A stretch of 64,000 nucleotides of DNA from Roseburia_C sp900315735 (GTDB lineage: Bacteria > Bacillota > Clostridia > Lachnospirales > Lachnospiraceae), in the NCBI GenBank assembly GCA_052118425.1, contig JBQKHF010000008.1. The stretch is one strand, 5' to 3'. The notes under the pieces were generated by a model. It was not told the origin of the DNA and did not search any database. It saw nothing but the letters and a program-made list of their open reading frames with translations. Both the position numbers and the translations under genes were made by a program. Positions 7,673-16,429 of the stretch are shown here, piece by piece; positions within the stretch are counted from its first letter, which is position 1, and each line of letters starts with the position of its first letter.

Positions 7673-9595
7673 ATGCAGAATTTTGATTATGAGGTATACG
7701 CAGGGAATGATTTGGGAGCTGTATACACGCCGAAAATAACGAGATTTAAGGTCTGGGCACCGGAGGCAGAAGCCGTGAAGCTGAACCTTTATAAAGAAGG
7801 TGAGGGAGATAATCTTATGGAGCAGTGCACTATGAAGAAATCCCAGAACGGAACCTTTGTCTTTGAGAAGCAGGGAGACTGCAGCGGAATCTACTATACT
7901 TACACTGTGGTAAATAATGGGGACGAGCAGGAAGCGGTAGATCCGTATACCAGAGCTGCAGGTGTAAATGGAAGACGTGGTATGGTTATTAATCTGGAAA
8001 AGACGAATCCACAGGGCTTTGAATTGGATGAGTACCGGAATCCGGAGCATATCACAGACGCAATTATTTACGAGGGCAGTGTCAGAGATTTTACAATGGA
8101 TGAATCCAGCGGCGTATTTCATAATGGAAAGTTCTTAGGCCTGACGGAAGCCAACACCACAAATCATTTTGGAGAAGCAACGGCACTTGACTATATCAGT
8201 GACCTTGGAATCACCCATGTGCAGATTCTTCCGGCATTTGACTTTGAGACCGTAGATGAGAAAAATCAGAAAGCACAGTATAACTGGGGATATGACCCGG
8301 ATAATTATAATGTTCCGGAAGGTTCTTATGCAGTCAATCCATATGATGGGGCAGTGCGGATTCAGGAAATGAAGCAGATGGTACTGGCATTACACAGCAG
8401 AGGAATCGGTGTGATTATGGATGTGGTATTTAATCATACCTATCGCAGAGATGATTCCAACCTTCAGAAGATAGTGCCGGGCTATTATTATAGAAGTGAT
8501 GAGACCGGATATACCAACGGCTCCGGCTGCGGCAATGAAGTGGCCAGTGACCGTCCGATGGTACAGAAATTAATCGTAGATTCCCTGATTTACTGGGCAA
8601 AGGAATATCATATCGATGGATTCCGCTTTGATTTGATGGGCGTTCTGGATATTGATACGATGAATGTTATTGCAGAGCGGTTAAAAGAAATCCGTCCGGA
8701 TATCTATCTTTACGGAGAAGGCTGGAATGGGGGACCATCTTCACTGGCAGAGGAGAAACGTGCATTTAAAGCCAGTGCGAAAAAGATGCCTGGAATCGGC
8801 ATGTTCAGCGATGATATCCGCGATACCATAAAAGGAAGCGTGTTCTATGATGACCATCTGGGCTTCGTCAATGGCGGTACCCATCTGGAAAATGCAATGC
8901 GTTATGGCATTGTCGGAGCAGTCGCACATCCGCAGGTAGACTATGATGAATATGGCAGTAAGCCGTGGGCGGCAGAGCCGGGACAGAGCATTAATTATGT
9001 TTCCTGTCACGATAATTATACCGTATGGGATAAATTATCCGCATCCTGCCCGGAGGCATCGGAAGAAACAAAGAAAGCCATGAACCGGTTGTGTGCAGCC
9101 ATTGTATTTACTTCCCAGGGTGTGCCTTTTATCCAGGCGGGCGAAGAATTCCTCCGCAGCAAACCACTGCCGGATGGAAAAGGTTTTGCAGAAAACAGCT
9201 ATAATATGCCGGATGCGGTAAACAGCATCAAATGGGACAATATACATGAATATCCGGATATGATTGCTTACTATAAGGGGCTGATGGCATTACGGAAAGC
9301 CCATCCGGTATTCCGCATGCAGAGTGAAGCGGAAATGGCACAGAATCTCTGCTTCTTATCGGACACACCGGAAAATGTTGTGGCATATCTTTTAAGAGGA
9401 AAAGGTGCAGAAAATTTGCCGGAAAATATTTTGGTAATATTCAACGGAAATGATAAGAAGATTTTGTATAATTTGCCGGAAGGAAACTGGAAGGTTTTAG
9501 TGGATGATAAAACAGCAGGCGCAGACAGCAAAAAAAATATTTCTGCAAAGGCTGATGTAGAGCCGCTTTCCGCACTTGTGTTAGAAAAAGAATAA
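7673..9595 (+). CDS. pulA: Type I pullulanase / debranching enzyme (GH13_14)
   Basis: A 640-residue enzyme hydrolysing alpha-1,6 branch links in pullulan, starch-derived limit dextrins or glycogen. The N-terminal CBM48-like domain (residues about 12-110) is followed by the GH13 barrel; the type I signature YNWGYDP is present. The catalytic triad is seen as Asp320 in GFRFDLMG, Glu349 in LYGEGW and the Asp in NYVSCHDN. There is no signal peptide, so it acts in the cytosol. It is transcribed behind a c-di-GMP riboswitch and thus appears to be a target of second-messenger control. The ribosome binding site is AAGGGAA; the gene is followed by the nrdD promoter. Confidence 0.92.
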   Translation: MQNFDYEVYAGNDLGAVYTPKITRFKVWAPEAEAVKLNLYKEGEGDNLMEQCTMKKSQNGTFVFEKQGDCSGIYYTYTVVNNGDEQEAVDPYTRAAGVNGRRGMVINLEKTNPQGFELDEYRNPEHITDAIIYEGSVRDFTMDESSGVFHNGKFLGLTEANTTNHFGEATALDYISDLGITHVQILPAFDFETVDEKNQKAQYNWGYDPDNYNVPEGSYAVNPYDGAVRIQEMKQMVLALHSRGIGVIMDVVFNHTYRRDDSNLQKIVPGYYYRSDETGYTNGSGCGNEVASDRPMVQKLIVDSLIYWAKEYHIDGFRFDLMGVLDIDTMNVIAERLKEIRPDIYLYGEGWNGGPSSLAEEKRAFKASAKKMPGIGMFSDDIRDTIKGSVFYDDHLGFVNGGTHLENAMRYGIVGAVAHPQVDYDEYGSKPWAAEPGQSINYVSCHDNYTVWDKLSASCPEASEETKKAMNRLCAAIVFTSQGVPFIQAGEEFLRSKPLPDGKGFAENSYNMPDAVNSIKWDNIHEYPDMIAYYKGLMALRKAHPVFRMQSEAEMAQNLCFLSDTPENVVAYLLRGKGAENLPENILVIFNGNDKKILYNLPEGNWKVLVDDKTAGADSKKNISAKADVEPLSALVLEKE

Positions 9596-9603
9596 ACAAT
9601 TTG

Positions 9604-9650
9604 GTACAATACCTTGAAAAGATAATTTAATCTGATACAATATATGGTAT
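9604..9650 (+). promoter_or_regulatory. nrdD promoter overlapped by two NrdR-like boxes
   Basis: A promoter TTGAAA (9614-9619) - 16 bp - TACAAT (9636-9641) is visible. Two boxes starting with TACAATA lie at 9605 and 9636, exactly 31 bp apart (three helical turns): 9604-9619 is the weaker and 9635-9650 (ATACAATATATGGTAT) is close to the NrdR consensus. Pairs of boxes about 31 bp apart overlapping the promoter are the known arrangement for repression of ribonucleotide reductase genes by NrdR. Confidence 0.75.
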
Positions 9651-9691
9651 ACGCGTTTGAAAAGGAAATTATTTTGAATAGGGGTGCGAAT

Positions 9692-11854
9692 ATGAAAATC
9701 ATTAAAAGAAGTGGGACAGAAGTTATATTTGATAAGGAGAAGATTCTGGCGGCTGTGCGCAAAGCCAACGAAAGTGTGGTAGACAGCGAGCGTATGACAG
9801 AAGCACAGATTAATGCCATTGGTGAGAATGTGGAGAAGGCATGTAACACCATGAACCGTGCATTAACGGTAGAAGAGATTCAGGATTTGGTGGAGAACCT
9901 GATTATGAATCAGCGTGCGTATACGGTAGCCAGAAATTATATTACTTACCGCTATAAACGTGCCCTGGTAAGAAAAACCAATTCTACAGATGACCAGATT
10001 TTAACTCTGCTTGCCTGCAAGAATGAGGAAGTAAAACAGGAAAACAGTAACAAGAATCCGACTGTAAGCAGTGTGCAGCGTGATTATATGGCAGGAGAAG
10101 TCAGCAAGGATATTACTAAGCGTTTCCTGCTGCCACAGGATATTGTAGAAGCCCATGAGCAGGGCATTATACATTTCCACGATTCCGATTATTTTGCACA
10201 GCATATGCATAACTGCTGTCTGGTTAATTTGGAGGATATGCTGCAGAATGGTACGGTAATCAGTGAGACTATGATTGATAAGCCAAAGAGCTTTGAGACC
10301 GCCTGCAATATTGCGACCCAGAGTATTGCTCAGATTGCAAGTTCCCAGTATGGTGGACAGAGTATTTCACTGGCACATCTGGCACCGTTTGTCAATGTGA
10401 GCCGTCAGAAATTCCGCCGTCAGGTAGCAGCAGAATTTGAAGCAGCAGGTCTGGAATTAGTAGAAGAGCAGATTAATAAAGTAGCAGAGATTCGTGTAAA
10501 AGACGAAATCAAGCGTGGTGTCCAGATGATTCAGTATCAGGTTATCACACTGATGACTACCAATGGACAGGCTCCGTTTGTAACGGTCTTTATGTATATT
10601 GACGAAGTACCGGAAGGACAGGTAAGAGATGATCTGGCAGCAATCATTGAAGAAGTCTTAAAGCAGAGAATTCTTGGTGTGAAAAATGAGCAGGGCATCT
10701 ATATTACACCGGCATTTCCAAAGCTCATTTATGTGCTGGAAGAGGATAATATTGAGCCGGATTCCAAGTACTATTATCTGACAGAGCTGGCTGCAAAATG
10801 TACTGCAAAGCGTCTGGTACCGGATTATATTTCAGAAAAAATTATGAAACAGCTGAAAGAGGGCAACTGCTATCCATGTATGGGCTGCCGTTCTTTCTTA
10901 AGTGTATACAAGGATGAGGAAGGAAAGCCGAAGTATTATGGACGGTTCAATCAGGGTGTCGTAACACTGAATCTGGTGGATATTGCATGTTCCTCCGGCG
11001 GAGATATGACCCGTTTCTGGGAAATCTTCGATGAGCGTCTGGAATTATGCTATCGGGCATTGATGGCAAGACATAACCGCCTGAAGGGAACACCTTCTGA
11101 TGTGGCACCGATTCTCTGGCAGTATGGTGCACTGGCCCGTCTTAAGAAAGGCGAGACCATAGACAAGCTTTTATATGGCGGCTATTCCACTATTTCTTTA
11201 GGTTATGCAGGCTTGTGTGAATGTACCCGTTATATGACCGGTAAATCCCATACCAATCCGGAAGCAACACCATTTGCGCTGGCAGTCATGCAGCATTTAA
11301 ATGATGCCTGCGATAAATGGAAGACAGAGACAAATATTGCTTTTAGTGTATATGGAACACCGCTTGAGTCTACAACCTATAAATTTGCAAAATGCTTACA
11401 GAAGCGTTTCGGAATTATTCCGGGCGTTACCGATAAGAGTTATATCACCAACAGCTATCACGTTCATGTGACAGAGCATATTGATGCATTTAAGAAGCTA
11501 GGCTTTGAAGCAAAGTTTCAGGAACTTTCTCCGGGCGGCGCAATCAGTTATGTGGAAGTGCCGGATATGCAGGATAATATCGAAGCAGTATTGTCTGTCA
11601 TCCGTTATATTTATGACCATATCATGTATGCAGAGCTGAATACCAAGAGTGATTACTGTATGGAATGTGGTTACAATGGCGAGATTAAAATAGTAACAGA
11701 CAAATACGGCAAGCTGGTTTGGGAATGCCCAAGCTGCGGCAACCGTGATCAGGATAAGATGAATGTGGCAAGACGTACCTGTGGTTATATCGGAACCCAG
11801 TTCTGGAATCAGGGAAGAACTCAGGAAATCAAAGATCGTGTATTACATTTATAA
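9692..11854 (+). CDS. nrdD: Anaerobic (class III) ribonucleoside-triphosphate reductase
   Basis: A 720-residue glycyl-radical enzyme reducing ribonucleoside triphosphates to deoxyribonucleotides under anaerobic conditions. An N-terminal ATP-cone (IKRSGTEVIFDKEKI onward, about residues 1-90) provides allosteric control. The C-terminal zinc site is CMECG...CPSCG, and the radical glycine is Gly698 in RTCGYIGTQ. The start at 9692 follows AGGGGTG; an earlier in-frame ATG at 9644 falls inside the promoter. The activase gene nrdG is not adjacent, which is unusual because the two are commonly neighbours, so it must be elsewhere. NrdR-type control is suggested by the boxes upstream. Confidence 0.93.
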   Translation: MKIIKRSGTEVIFDKEKILAAVRKANESVVDSERMTEAQINAIGENVEKACNTMNRALTVEEIQDLVENLIMNQRAYTVARNYITYRYKRALVRKTNSTDDQILTLLACKNEEVKQENSNKNPTVSSVQRDYMAGEVSKDITKRFLLPQDIVEAHEQGIIHFHDSDYFAQHMHNCCLVNLEDMLQNGTVISETMIDKPKSFETACNIATQSIAQIASSQYGGQSISLAHLAPFVNVSRQKFRRQVAAEFEAAGLELVEEQINKVAEIRVKDEIKRGVQMIQYQVITLMTTNGQAPFVTVFMYIDEVPEGQVRDDLAAIIEEVLKQRILGVKNEQGIYITPAFPKLIYVLEEDNIEPDSKYYYLTELAAKCTAKRLVPDYISEKIMKQLKEGNCYPCMGCRSFLSVYKDEEGKPKYYGRFNQGVVTLNLVDIACSSGGDMTRFWEIFDERLELCYRALMARHNRLKGTPSDVAPILWQYGALARLKKGETIDKLLYGGYSTISLGYAGLCECTRYMTGKSHTNPEATPFALAVMQHLNDACDKWKTETNIAFSVYGTPLESTTYKFAKCLQKRFGIIPGVTDKSYITNSYHVHVTEHIDAFKKLGFEAKFQELSPGGAISYVEVPDMQDNIEAVLSVIRYIYDHIMYAELNTKSDYCMECGYNGEIKIVTDKYGKLVWECPSCGNRDQDKMNVARRTCGYIGTQFWNQGRTQEIKDRVLHL

Positions 11855-11872
11855 AGTAACTTCATAAAAATT

Positions 11873-11932
11873 CCCCGGAAGCGGAAAGGTTCATTCTTTA
11901 GAAGAGTAAACCATCTGCTTCCGGGGTTTTTC
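11873..11932. terminator. Bidirectional terminator between nrdD and the MATE gene
   Basis: CCCCGGAAGC (11873-11882) pairs perfectly with GCTTCCGGGG (11917-11926), with further pairing inside. T5 follows on the plus strand and an AATTTTTA stretch on the minus strand, so it can stop both nrdD and the convergent MATE gene, whose stop codon lies at its edge. Confidence 0.9.
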
Positions 11933-13290
11933 TATGCGGTATGTTTTCGTAACAGCTTCCTGCGCAGCAGGTAATAGGCAAAGAGCATCATGCTTCCGGT
12001 CAGCACCCAGGAAATCGGATAGATAATCATAACCACCCAGAATTCATGGAAATACCGGCAGACGGTGGATACCCAGATGAGCCGTAGGACACAGGAACCG
12101 AAAACAGTAATCAGTGCAGGGGACAGGGAATGTCCCAGACCACGCATGGCTCCACCACTGATTTCATAGGTGGAGGTCAAAAGCTCTAAGGTTGTTGCAA
12201 TTAACAGACGCTGGACGGCAAAGGCAAGTACCTTCGGGTCATTGCTGTAAAGGTGCAGGAAAAAGCCTCTGCCTAAGACAAAGACACTGGAAAGGAGTCC
12301 ACAGAAGATAAGGGAAAATATCATATTTAAGCGGAATACCTTTTTGCAGCGGTCATATTCACCGGCACCATAATTCTGGCTGGTAAAGGTAACGGTAGTC
12401 TGGGCAAATGCATTTACTACAAAATAGGAGAAATATTCAAAATTTAAAGCGGCGGCAGAACCGGCAACAGCATCGGAACCAAAACTGTTGATGGAGCTCT
12501 GGATGCAGACGTTGGCAATGGAAAAGACCATGCCCTGCAATCCGGCAGGAACTCCGATGACAAGAATTTTTTTTAATTCATGCCAGGAAACAGAAAGTGC
12601 CTTTGGGTCCAGGCGGATGGGTTCATCTTCATGTAATAGAATATAAATAAGAATTCCAGAGCTTACAATATTCGAAACTACAGTAGCAATAGCAACACCG
12701 GATACACCTAAGTGGAATGCAATGACCAGAACAAGGTTCAGTCCTGTATTGATAACGCCGGCTGCAATCAGTGCATAAAGCGGCCGTCTGCTGTCTCCGG
12801 TGCTTCTAAGAATCGAGGAGCAGAAGTCGTATAACAGAATGAATGGCATACCAAGGAAGTAAATCCGAAGGTATAAGACCGCAAGGTCAATGACATCATC
12901 CGGTGTTCCCATCAGTACCAGAACCGGTCTTGCAATAAACTGTCCCAAAACCAGCAGAAAAATACCACCAGCCAGAGCCACCACAATGGCAGTGTGAATG
13001 GCAGCTTTGATATTCTTATGGACACCCTGACCGATATACCGGGAAATAATAACATTTGAACCCAGTGAAATACCGATAAAAAGGTTAATCATTAAAGCAA
13101 TCAGAGAGCTGTTGCTTCCGACAGCAGCTAAAGCCTGGCTGCTGGCAAAGTTGCCTACTACGGCGGTATCGACCGAGTTAAAAAGCTGCTGTAAGATACT
13201 GCTGGCAGCCAGCGGCAGCGCAAAAATCAAAATTTTATTCCATAAAGCTCCATGTGTCATATCAATGGAGTTTTTCTTCTTTTCTATCAT
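11932..13290 (-). CDS. MATE-family efflux transporter
   Basis: A 452-residue membrane protein with about twelve helices in two halves. The MATE signature is visible at the start: MTHGALWNKILIFALPLAAS, LQQLFNSVDTAVVGNF and GSNVIISRYIGQG. Such proteins export cationic drugs or metabolites using a sodium or proton gradient; the substrate here is unknown. It has an AAGGGGA site before the ATG and ends at a bidirectional terminator. It is divergent from the ECF sigma operon with a 212-bp gap. No regulator is attached. Confidence 0.88.
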   Translation of the reverse strand: MIEKKKNSIDMTHGALWNKILIFALPLAASSILQQLFNSVDTAVVGNFASSQALAAVGSNSSLIALMINLFIGISLGSNVIISRYIGQGVHKNIKAAIHTAIVVALAGGIFLLVLGQFIARPVLVLMGTPDDVIDLAVLYLRIYFLGMPFILLYDFCSSILRSTGDSRRPLYALIAAGVINTGLNLVLVIAFHLGVSGVAIATVVSNIVSSGILIYILLHEDEPIRLDPKALSVSWHELKKILVIGVPAGLQGMVFSIANVCIQSSINSFGSDAVAGSAAALNFEYFSYFVVNAFAQTTVTFTSQNYGAGEYDRCKKVFRLNMIFSLIFCGLLSSVFVLGRGFFLHLYSNDPKVLAFAVQRLLIATTLELLTSTYEISGGAMRGLGHSLSPALITVFGSCVLRLIWVSTVCRYFHEFWVVMIIYPISWVLTGSMMLFAYYLLRRKLLRKHTA

Positions 13291-13468
13291 TGAAATCCCC
13301 TTTTTGTAGAAAATGAATGCTACTTTCTTCTTAATATAATGTATTGTCTATAACCACAGTGATTATAGTTTCACGGAAAAGAAAAGTCAATAGAATGGAT
13401 TTTAAGAAAAATATTGATTTTTTGAAAAAAATGAAGACAATAGAAAAAGATGCTCGTTATATATTGTG

Positions 13469-13478
13469 AGAACGTTCT
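13469..13478. promoter_or_regulatory. Palindrome upstream of the ECF sigma gene
   Basis: AGAACGTTCT is a perfect 10-bp palindrome 24 bp before the sigma factor start codon. It could be an operator or part of an autoregulated promoter containing GAAC. It lacks the 4-bp spacer of a Gram-positive LexA box, so that reading is not supported. Confidence 0.3.
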
Positions 13479-13502
13479 TAAGAGACAAGGAGGTGGATAA
13501 AA

Positions 13503-14006
13503 ATGTGTCAGGAACCATTTACGCAGATGGTTCATAAATACCAGAATCTGGTATTTTCTATTTGCGTTAAGATGACCGGAGATTACTTTGCAGCAGAAGA
13601 TTTGACGCAGGAAACATTTTTATCTGCTTACCGGCACAAAGAAGAGTTCGACGGTAATAATGAGAAAGCCTGGCTTTGCAGGATTGCTTCCAATAAATGT
13701 ATCGATTACAGCAGACAGGCAGCGAGGCGGATGGTCCCCACAGAAGATGAAATCTTAGGAAGCCATCCGGCACGGGCAGGAGGACCGGAAGAGCAGTGCA
13801 TCGAAGAAGTGGTTCGGGAAGAACTGAAGGAAAAATGCGGACAGTTGAAACCGCCTTATGATGAAATTGCAAGATTGTATTTTTGTGAAGAACATCCGGC
13901 CGGTGAGATTGCAGAGTTAAAGCAGAAGAATTTGAAAACCGTGCAGACACAGATATACCGGGCGCGGGCAATGCTTAGAAAACTATATGGAAAGGAGCGG
14001 AGCTGA
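13503..14006 (+). CDS. ECF-type RNA polymerase sigma factor
   Basis: A 167-residue sigma-70 family protein with only regions 2 and 4. Region 2 shows YFAAEDLTQETFLSAYR and the DYSRQAARR stretch. Region 4 shows the helix-turn-helix around PAGEIAELKQKNLKTVQTQIYRAR, although the usual Ile-Ala-x-x-Leu is weakened. The strong AAGGAGGTGG site suggests good translation. The next gene, starting 1 bp after the stop, is a membrane protein with the layout of an anti-sigma factor. The signal sensed is unknown; the two later membrane genes suggest envelope stress. Confidence 0.88.
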   Translation: MCQEPFTQMVHKYQNLVFSICVKMTGDYFAAEDLTQETFLSAYRHKEEFDGNNEKAWLCRIASNKCIDYSRQAARRMVPTEDEILGSHPARAGGPEEQCIEEVVREELKEKCGQLKPPYDEIARLYFCEEHPAGEIAELKQKNLKTVQTQIYRARAMLRKLYGKERS

Positions 14007-14007
14007 T

Positions 14008-14466
14008 ATGAGAAAAGAAGATACACCGGAGTATTTAAGTGATGAAGCGTTAGAGGCACTGATCCGGGAAACAGAAGAAGGACCGATGATAAAAGCACCT
14101 GAATATTTAGAAGAAAATATTCTACATAAAATCGAGCAGCAACAGAAGGTTACCGTATACAAAGAAAAAGTGTCAGCCAAGCGGAAACTCCTGACTTATA
14201 GCATGAAAGTAATGGTAGCGGCGGCAGCGGCAATTGCATTTCTGATTGTAGTTCCTACGGTGGAGCAGCAGAGCAGACCAAACATGGAAACTTATGTGGC
14301 AGAAGCAAAAGAGCAGGCCAATAAGGACTTGCAGGAACAGAATGAGAAAGCGAAGAAGCGCAGTGAAGAACAGAATTTTTTACAGAGTGTAAATGATGCG
14401 TCCAGTGCATTTTGCAATTTTATTACTGAGACGACAAATGGATGGTTTTTAAAGGAGGAAAGATAA
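14008..14466 (+). CDS. Probable membrane-anchored anti-sigma factor
   Basis: A 152-residue protein with a cytosolic N-terminal part (about 70 residues), one hydrophobic helix (VMVAAAAAIAFLIVVPTV) and a charged, coiled-coil-like extracytoplasmic tail rich in Lys and Glu. No zinc-binding HxxxCxxC motif is seen, so it is not a classical ZAS anti-sigma factor; the role is inferred from position and topology. The start at 14008 follows AAAGGAG; the alternative ATG at 13987 would overlap the sigma gene and lacks a site. It lies directly downstream of the sigma gene and 1 bp before the next gene. Confidence 0.65.
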   Translation: MRKEDTPEYLSDEALEALIRETEEGPMIKAPEYLEENILHKIEQQQKVTVYKEKVSAKRKLLTYSMKVMVAAAAAIAFLIVVPTVEQQSRPNMETYVAEAKEQANKDLQEQNEKAKKRSEEQNFLQSVNDASSAFCNFITETTNGWFLKEER

Positions 14467-14467
14467 C

Positions 14468-15004
14468 ATGACGAAAAAGAGAAATGGATTTTTAAGATTT
14501 TGCTGTTCCCTTTTACCGGGAGCAGGGGAAATGTATATGGGATTTATGAAAATGGGTTTAAGCCTGATGACAATGTTCTTTGGCATTATTGTGGCAGCAT
14601 CCATTTTTGAACTTGGACCGCTGGCAGTGCTTGCATTAATTGCATGGTTTTACAGTTTCTTCCATGTGCACAATTTGGCAGGCTTATCCGATGAAGAATT
14701 CTATGCCGTAGAGGATGATTACTTATTCCATTTGAGCGGAGAAGGCGGGAAAGACAAAACCTTTGTACAGCGTTATCGTACCATTATTGCAGTAGTACTC
14801 ATTCTGCTTGGTATTATGTTAATCTGGAACAGCTTCTATTGGATGATTGCAAATTTAGTTCCGGATGAAATGGTCTGGGTACTCCGGGAAATCGGTTACC
14901 GGCTTCCAAGACTGCTGGCAGGAATTGCCATTATAGCAGCAGGAATCTATCTGGTTCATGGAAAGAAAAAATCCATTGAGGAAGAAGAGAAAAAGGAGGC
15001 TTAA
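14468..15004 (+). CDS. TM2-like polytopic membrane protein
   Basis: A 178-residue membrane protein of unknown function. The N-terminal region (LLPGAGEMYMGFMKMGLSLM) resembles the TM2 domain helix-turn-helix, followed by three or four more hydrophobic segments and a Lys/Glu-rich C-terminal tail. It is third in the sigma-factor operon, with an AGGAGG site overlapping the end of the anti-sigma gene. Its function may relate to membrane sensing or stress, by context only. Confidence 0.6.
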   Translation: MTKKRNGFLRFCCSLLPGAGEMYMGFMKMGLSLMTMFFGIIVAASIFELGPLAVLALIAWFYSFFHVHNLAGLSDEEFYAVEDDYLFHLSGEGGKDKTFVQRYRTIIAVVLILLGIMLIWNSFYWMIANLVPDEMVWVLREIGYRLPRLLAGIAIIAAGIYLVHGKKKSIEEEEKKEA

Positions 15005-15009
15005 GGGAA

Positions 15010-15327
15010 ATGGATGAGAATGTAAAAGAAGTACGCACCCACAGAGTGGGCAGCATTACCTTAGGCAGTGCGTTGGTTTTATTTGGAATCTTGTTTCTGG
15101 TGCATCTGTTTGTGCCGGTATTGACCTATGAAATCATTTTCCATATCTGGCCATGTATCTTTATCTTACTTGGAATAGAAATTCTTCTTGCCAACCGGAA
15201 GAAGAATGTGGAATTTGTCTATGATGGTAAGGCGGTATTCCTTACCATCACATTAACCTTCTTTGCCATGCTGATGGCAGGAGCAGATGTGGCAATCCAG
15301 CAGGCAGATATCTACATGCACCTTTAA
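15010..15327 (+). CDS. LiaI/LiaF-type transmembrane domain protein
   Basis: A 105-residue protein of three to four hydrophobic segments with the pattern of the LiaI-LiaF-like transmembrane region (GSALVLFGILFLVHLF...IWPCIFILLGIEILL). In other Firmicutes these domains belong to membrane-stress sensing systems. It is the last gene of the ECF sigma operon. No terminator is obvious; the 50 bp after it hold three imperfect TTTTAAGAATx repeats and then the stop codon of a convergent AraC gene. Confidence 0.65.
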   Translation: MDENVKEVRTHRVGSITLGSALVLFGILFLVHLFVPVLTYEIIFHIWPCIFILLGIEILLANRKKNVEFVYDGKAVFLTITLTFFAMLMAGADVAIQQADIYMHL

Positions 15328-15379
15328 GAATGAGGTTTTAAGAATGCAGCCATAAGAATGTAGTTTTAAGAATTTACCT

Positions 15380-16276
15380 TTAAGAGGAATGCTCCTTCCG
15401 GTACTGCTTTGGCGTCATCTTGTGTTTGCTTCGGAAAGCTTTGATAAAATGGCTGCAATCGGAAAATCCGGTTTCCTGACTGATATAATTTAAGTCAAGA
15501 TTGGTAAAGAGCAGCAGATCCTCAGCCTTGCAAAGGCGGATAAATTCAATATATTTTTTACAGGACTGACCATAGAGTTCCCGGAAGCTCTTGGCAAAAT
15601 AGGAATAACTCATATTACACATTTTGGCAAGGTCTTCCACCTTTAATGGTTCCTGGGCATGAGCGTCGATATATTCTGTAATGGAATGTATGGACGCTTC
15701 TTCTGTATTCTGGGGAATAGCAAGAGCCTTATCCGTATTAAATCCCTGGGTCCGCCAGATACGTAAGATAAAGGTTAAAAGGGAATTAATCTGGGACTGC
15801 ACCAGAATCCGGTAACCGTATTCCTGCTGCTGCATTTCATGTTCGCAGGAGGAAAAGATTCCGGCGATGGGATAGTCTATTAACATCGCTTTGGAAAAAT
15901 ATTTCGGAGCATGGGAATCACCCTTTGCCAGATTAAAAAGTGATACAAAATTAATCCCGGAAAAGGTGGTGCTTAATGCATTGCCGGATGGTGCAAGCTG
16001 GTTTAAGTCGAATTTCATGACATAATAAACCAACGGCTGTTCCGTGGCAGTATAGATAGAATGGATTGCCTGCGGAAGAAATAAAGTCATATCGCCTTCT
16101 TCTAATACATAGGTGTCATCATCACAGTTGATGATGGCAGTTCCCTCTAACATATACAGAATTTCAACAAAATAATGCCAGTGGGACCGGATAGGAAAAG
16201 AATGGATTCTCGTGTCAAATAAGAAACATTCAAAAGGAGCATTCAGCCGGTCACTGTATTCAAAAAGTGAATTCAT
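15380..16276 (-). CDS. AraC-family regulator, divergent from the GH113 mannanase
   Basis: A 298-residue AraC/XylS regulator. The N-terminal cupin half shows HWHYFVEILYMLEGTA and LEEGDMTLFLPQAIHSI; the C-terminal half has the two helix-turn-helices (MSYSYFAKSFRELYG and TGFSDCSHFIKAFRSKHKMTPKQYR). It is transcribed away from the GH113 gene across a 153-bp shared region, so it probably controls GH113 and perhaps the downstream phosphohexomutase. The start follows a GGGGGAT site. A mannan-derived oligosaccharide is a plausible effector by context. Confidence 0.85.
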   Translation of the reverse strand: MNSLFEYSDRLNAPFECFLFDTRIHSFPIRSHWHYFVEILYMLEGTAIINCDDDTYVLEEGDMTLFLPQAIHSIYTATEQPLVYYVMKFDLNQLAPSGNALSTTFSGINFVSLFNLAKGDSHAPKYFSKAMLIDYPIAGIFSSCEHEMQQQEYGYRILVQSQINSLLTFILRIWRTQGFNTDKALAIPQNTEEASIHSITEYIDAHAQEPLKVEDLAKMCNMSYSYFAKSFRELYGQSCKKYIEFIRLCKAEDLLLFTNLDLNYISQETGFSDCSHFIKAFRSKHKMTPKQYRKEHSS

Positions 16277-16429
16277 AAAGTTATCCCCCGATATATTTAA
16301 AATAAATGAATTCCTGTTATAAGAGATTTTTACTATTTTTATAATAAATCATTATAGCAAGATTCCGGGGCGAATGCTATAGTTTCCATCATAAAAAGTC
16401 ATTGAAAGAGGAGAAAGGAAACACTTACC

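Noticed and set aside
13469..13478. LexA box upstream of the sigma factor
   Set aside because: The Gram-positive LexA box needs GAAC and GTTC separated by 4 bp; here they abut.
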